Of a stretch of 64,000 nucleotides of DNA, positions 62,427-64,000 are shown in pieces. Source of the stretch: Paraburkholderia nodosa DSM 21604. Its GTDB lineage: Bacteria; Pseudomonadota; Gammaproteobacteria; Burkholderiales; Burkholderiaceae. The notes beneath the pieces are model-generated. The model saw nothing but the letters and a program-made list of their open reading frames with translations. It was not told the origin of the DNA and searched no databases. The stretch is from assembly GCF_000519185.1 (NCBI RefSeq), contig NZ_JAFA01000014.1, forward strand, positions 62,001 to 126,000. Direction: 5' to 3'. The position numbers were made by a program, and so were the translations under genes. Numbering within the stretch: position 1 is the stretch's first letter; the number at the start of each line of letters is the position of its first letter.

Positions 62427-63782
62427 TCAGTTCGCGGCGAGCGTGCGCGCGCCCTCGCCTGATGCGCGCGGTTCGCGGGCAAAGGCCAGCGCGAGCACCG
62501 CGCTCAGCAGCATCAGTGCGCCGACGACGAACATCGGCGCGTGGTAAGAGCCGGTTGCATCGTGCATGGCGCCCGTCACGTAAGGCGCGACGAAGCCCGC
62601 CACGTTGCCGACCGTGTTGATGAGCGCGATGCCCGCGGCGGCGCCCGCGCCCGAGAGCGAGCGGGCCGGCAGCGTCCAGAAGCACGGCAGCGCGGCGAAC
62701 ACGGCGCAGGCCGTCACCGTGATGACGGCAATGCTGGCGGCCGGCGACTTCATGTAGAGCGCGAGCGGAATGCTCAGAGCGCCGAGCAGCGCGGGAATCC
62801 CGACGTGCCAGCCGCGCACGCCGCGGCGCGTGGCGTCGCGGCTCCAGACGAAGAGTGCGATGGCGGCCGGCAGATACGGAATGGCCGTAATGAGCCCCTT
62901 CTGGAACACGTTGAAGTGCGTGCCGAACTGCCCTTCGAATCCGCCGATGATGGTCGGCAGGAAGAACGCGAGCGCATAGAGGCCGTAGACGAGCCCAAAA
63001 TAGATCAGCGAGAACATCCACACCCGCGGGCTCAGCAGGGCCGCGCCCGCATGCGCGCCGTGGCTCGCGGCGCCCTGCTCTTTTGCGCGCGCCTCGGCTT
63101 CGATTTCCGCGGTGAGCCATGCCTGTTCGTCGCGTGTGAGCCAGCGCGCCTGGGAGGGACGGTCGCTCAGATAGAACCACGCGATCACGCCCACCACGAT
63201 GGCCGGCAAGGCCACGCCGATGAACATCACGCGCCACCCCGCCAGCCCGAACCACCCATGCGCCCCGATGAGCAGCGCGGCGAACGGCGCGCCGATCACG
63301 ATGGTGAGCGGCTGCGCCAGATAAAACAGCGCGAGGATATGGCTGCGATGGCGCTGCGGCACCCAGTTGCTGAGGAAAAGGATCGCGCCGGGGAAAAAGC
63401 CCGCCTCCGCTACGCCCAGCAGGAAACGCAGCACATAGAGCGAGGTCGCGCTGTCGACCCACGCGAGCAGGAGCGCGACCACGCCCCACGTCACCATGAT
63501 GCGCGCGAGCCAGCGGCGCGCGCCGTAGCGATGCAGCGCCAGGTTGCTCGGCACTTCGAGAAAGATGTAGCCGATAAAGAACACGCCCGCCGCGAAACCG
63601 AACTGCGCCGCGTCGAGACCGAGGTCGTGCGCCATGCCGTTCGGGCCGGCAAACGAGATCGCGGTGCGGTCGAGGAAGTTGATGAAGAACATCAAGGCGA
63701 CGAACGGCACGAGGCGCAGCGAGACCTTGCGGATCGTCGGACGTTCGAAAGCGGATTCGGCTTTTCGTGAAACGGCTTGCAT
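62427..63782 (-). CDS. MFS transporter, anion:cation symporter family (probable apionate carrier)
   Basis: A 451-residue carrier with 12 helices: VSLRLVPFVALMFFINFLDR (helix 1), IGYIFLEVPSNLALHRYGAR, the helix 4-5 segment LRFLLGVAEAGFFPGAILFL and a charged central loop near 200-230. It is the first gene of the operon, 38 bases before apnO, and its promoter region has the 19-bp GntR site. Substrate is likely D-apionate or its precursor; close relatives carry tartrate, phthalate or sugar acids. Confidence 0.88.
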   Translation of the reverse strand: MQAVSRKAESAFERPTIRKVSLRLVPFVALMFFINFLDRTAISFAGPNGMAHDLGLDAAQFGFAAGVFFIGYIFLEVPSNLALHRYGARRWLARIMVTWGVVALLLAWVDSATSLYVLRFLLGVAEAGFFPGAILFLSNWVPQRHRSHILALFYLAQPLTIVIGAPFAALLIGAHGWFGLAGWRVMFIGVALPAIVVGVIAWFYLSDRPSQARWLTRDEQAWLTAEIEAEARAKEQGAASHGAHAGAALLSPRVWMFSLIYFGLVYGLYALAFFLPTIIGGFEGQFGTHFNVFQKGLITAIPYLPAAIALFVWSRDATRRGVRGWHVGIPALLGALSIPLALYMKSPAASIAVITVTACAVFAALPCFWTLPARSLSGAGAAAGIALINTVGNVAGFVAPYVTGAMHDATGSYHAPMFVVGALMLLSAVLALAFAREPRASGEGARTLAAN

Positions 63783-63824
63783 GCATTGGCTCCCGCGAGA
63801 TGATCCGCAACAGATCATATGTGC

Positions 63825-63843
63825 TGGTGTGATGAGTAGACCA
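63825..63843. promoter_or_regulatory. TGGT-N11-ACCA operator upstream of the apionate operon
   Basis: TGGT at 63825-63828 and ACCA at 63840-63843, 43 bases before the MFS start. Same layout and shared TGGTGT and ATGA core as the site before the GntR gene. Confidence 0.65.
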
Positions 63844-64000
63844 CTATGACGGAACGACAACACCTGGTATTTCCACCGACGTGCCTGCACGCCCCAGCGC
63901 TTATGAGCCGCGAACGCTGCGCCTACACCACGCGCGAAGACGCGAACACACAGGCAAACGGACGCAGCGTTACCGGAACACCGGGCGACAGCGTCCACGG
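63844..64000. other. Window end, no gene seen
   Basis: 157 bases upstream of the apionate operon. Probably promoter DNA. I see no reading frame or motif that I can support. Confidence 0.4.

Noticed and set aside
1..64000. Search by eye for CRISPR arrays, tRNA/rRNA genes, transposases, phage genes and toxin-antitoxin pairs
   Set aside because: None found; no regularly spaced repeats, no cloverleaf sequences, and no transposase or integrase motifs in any frame I read.

Overview
The window is GC-rich, gene-dense chromosomal DNA that looks like Burkholderia sensu lato (most likely Paraburkholderia or Caballeronia). The support is a Burkholderia-type trimeric porin, an mdtABC-OprM efflux operon, a Wsp-type chemoreceptor, a large REP-like inverted repeat built on a CCTACTTTTCTTTGCC hairpin, and many LysR regulators each paired with a metabolic gene. 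I found no rRNA, tRNA, insertion sequence, phage or CRISPR array. It reads as a string of small catabolic modules, most with their own regulator.

Layout: 1-1861 is the edge of a Wsp surface-sensing operon (CheW fragment, WspA receptor). 2155-3523 holds a TetR gene with its terminator and a 558-bp imperfect inverted repeat. 3541-9922 is a divergent quinate/shikimate-to-protocatechuate module (MFS carrier, quinate/shikimate dehydrogenase, type II dehydroquinase; opposite, QuiC-type dehydroshikimate dehydratase and a porin) around a perfect 14-bp palindrome. 10011-14914 has a PucR-family regulator, FadD and a Pit phosphate carrier. 14850-20084 is a cyclohexanecarboxylate-to-pimeloyl-CoA cluster (badH-badI-aliB-aliA with divergent badR) that lacks the badK hydratase. 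20485-24747 is a J-domain membrane protein next to a CobS/MoxR-type AAA ATPase and a CobT-like VWA protein. 26354-35813 is mdtA-mdtB-mdtC-oprM. 35829-49837 is mostly single genes: PACE efflux, NfsB, YjbQ, dienelactone hydrolase, cupin, GST, HAD, D-malate dehydrogenase, free-Met-sulfoxide reductase, PdxI, an MFS carrier and several LysR regulators.

Three parts stand out. (1) 49838-50105: two divergent sigma70-like promoters overlap one palindrome; one reads toward a 74-aa protein gene, the other would make a ~60-nt RNA with CU-rich anti-Shine-Dalgarno stretches that ends at a strong terminator. (2) 51204-58038: an asparagine/aspartate module (exported asparaginase, LysR regulator, dicarboxylate/amino-acid symporter, two-domain Asp/Glu racemase, aspartate ammonia-lyase). 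The same pair of ATGC-N7-GCAT boxes, 21 bp apart, lies before the asparaginase and before the symporter, so one regulator probably drives both transcripts. (3) 58124-63843: a FadR-type GntR regulator and an MFS-apnO-oiaX-oiaK operon for D-apionate breakdown through a RuBisCO-like protein. A 19-bp TGGT-N11-ACCA operator occurs before both the regulator and the operon.

All functions are inferred by reading motifs and recalled family resemblance; no database search was run. Operator, promoter and RNA calls are pattern-based predictions.
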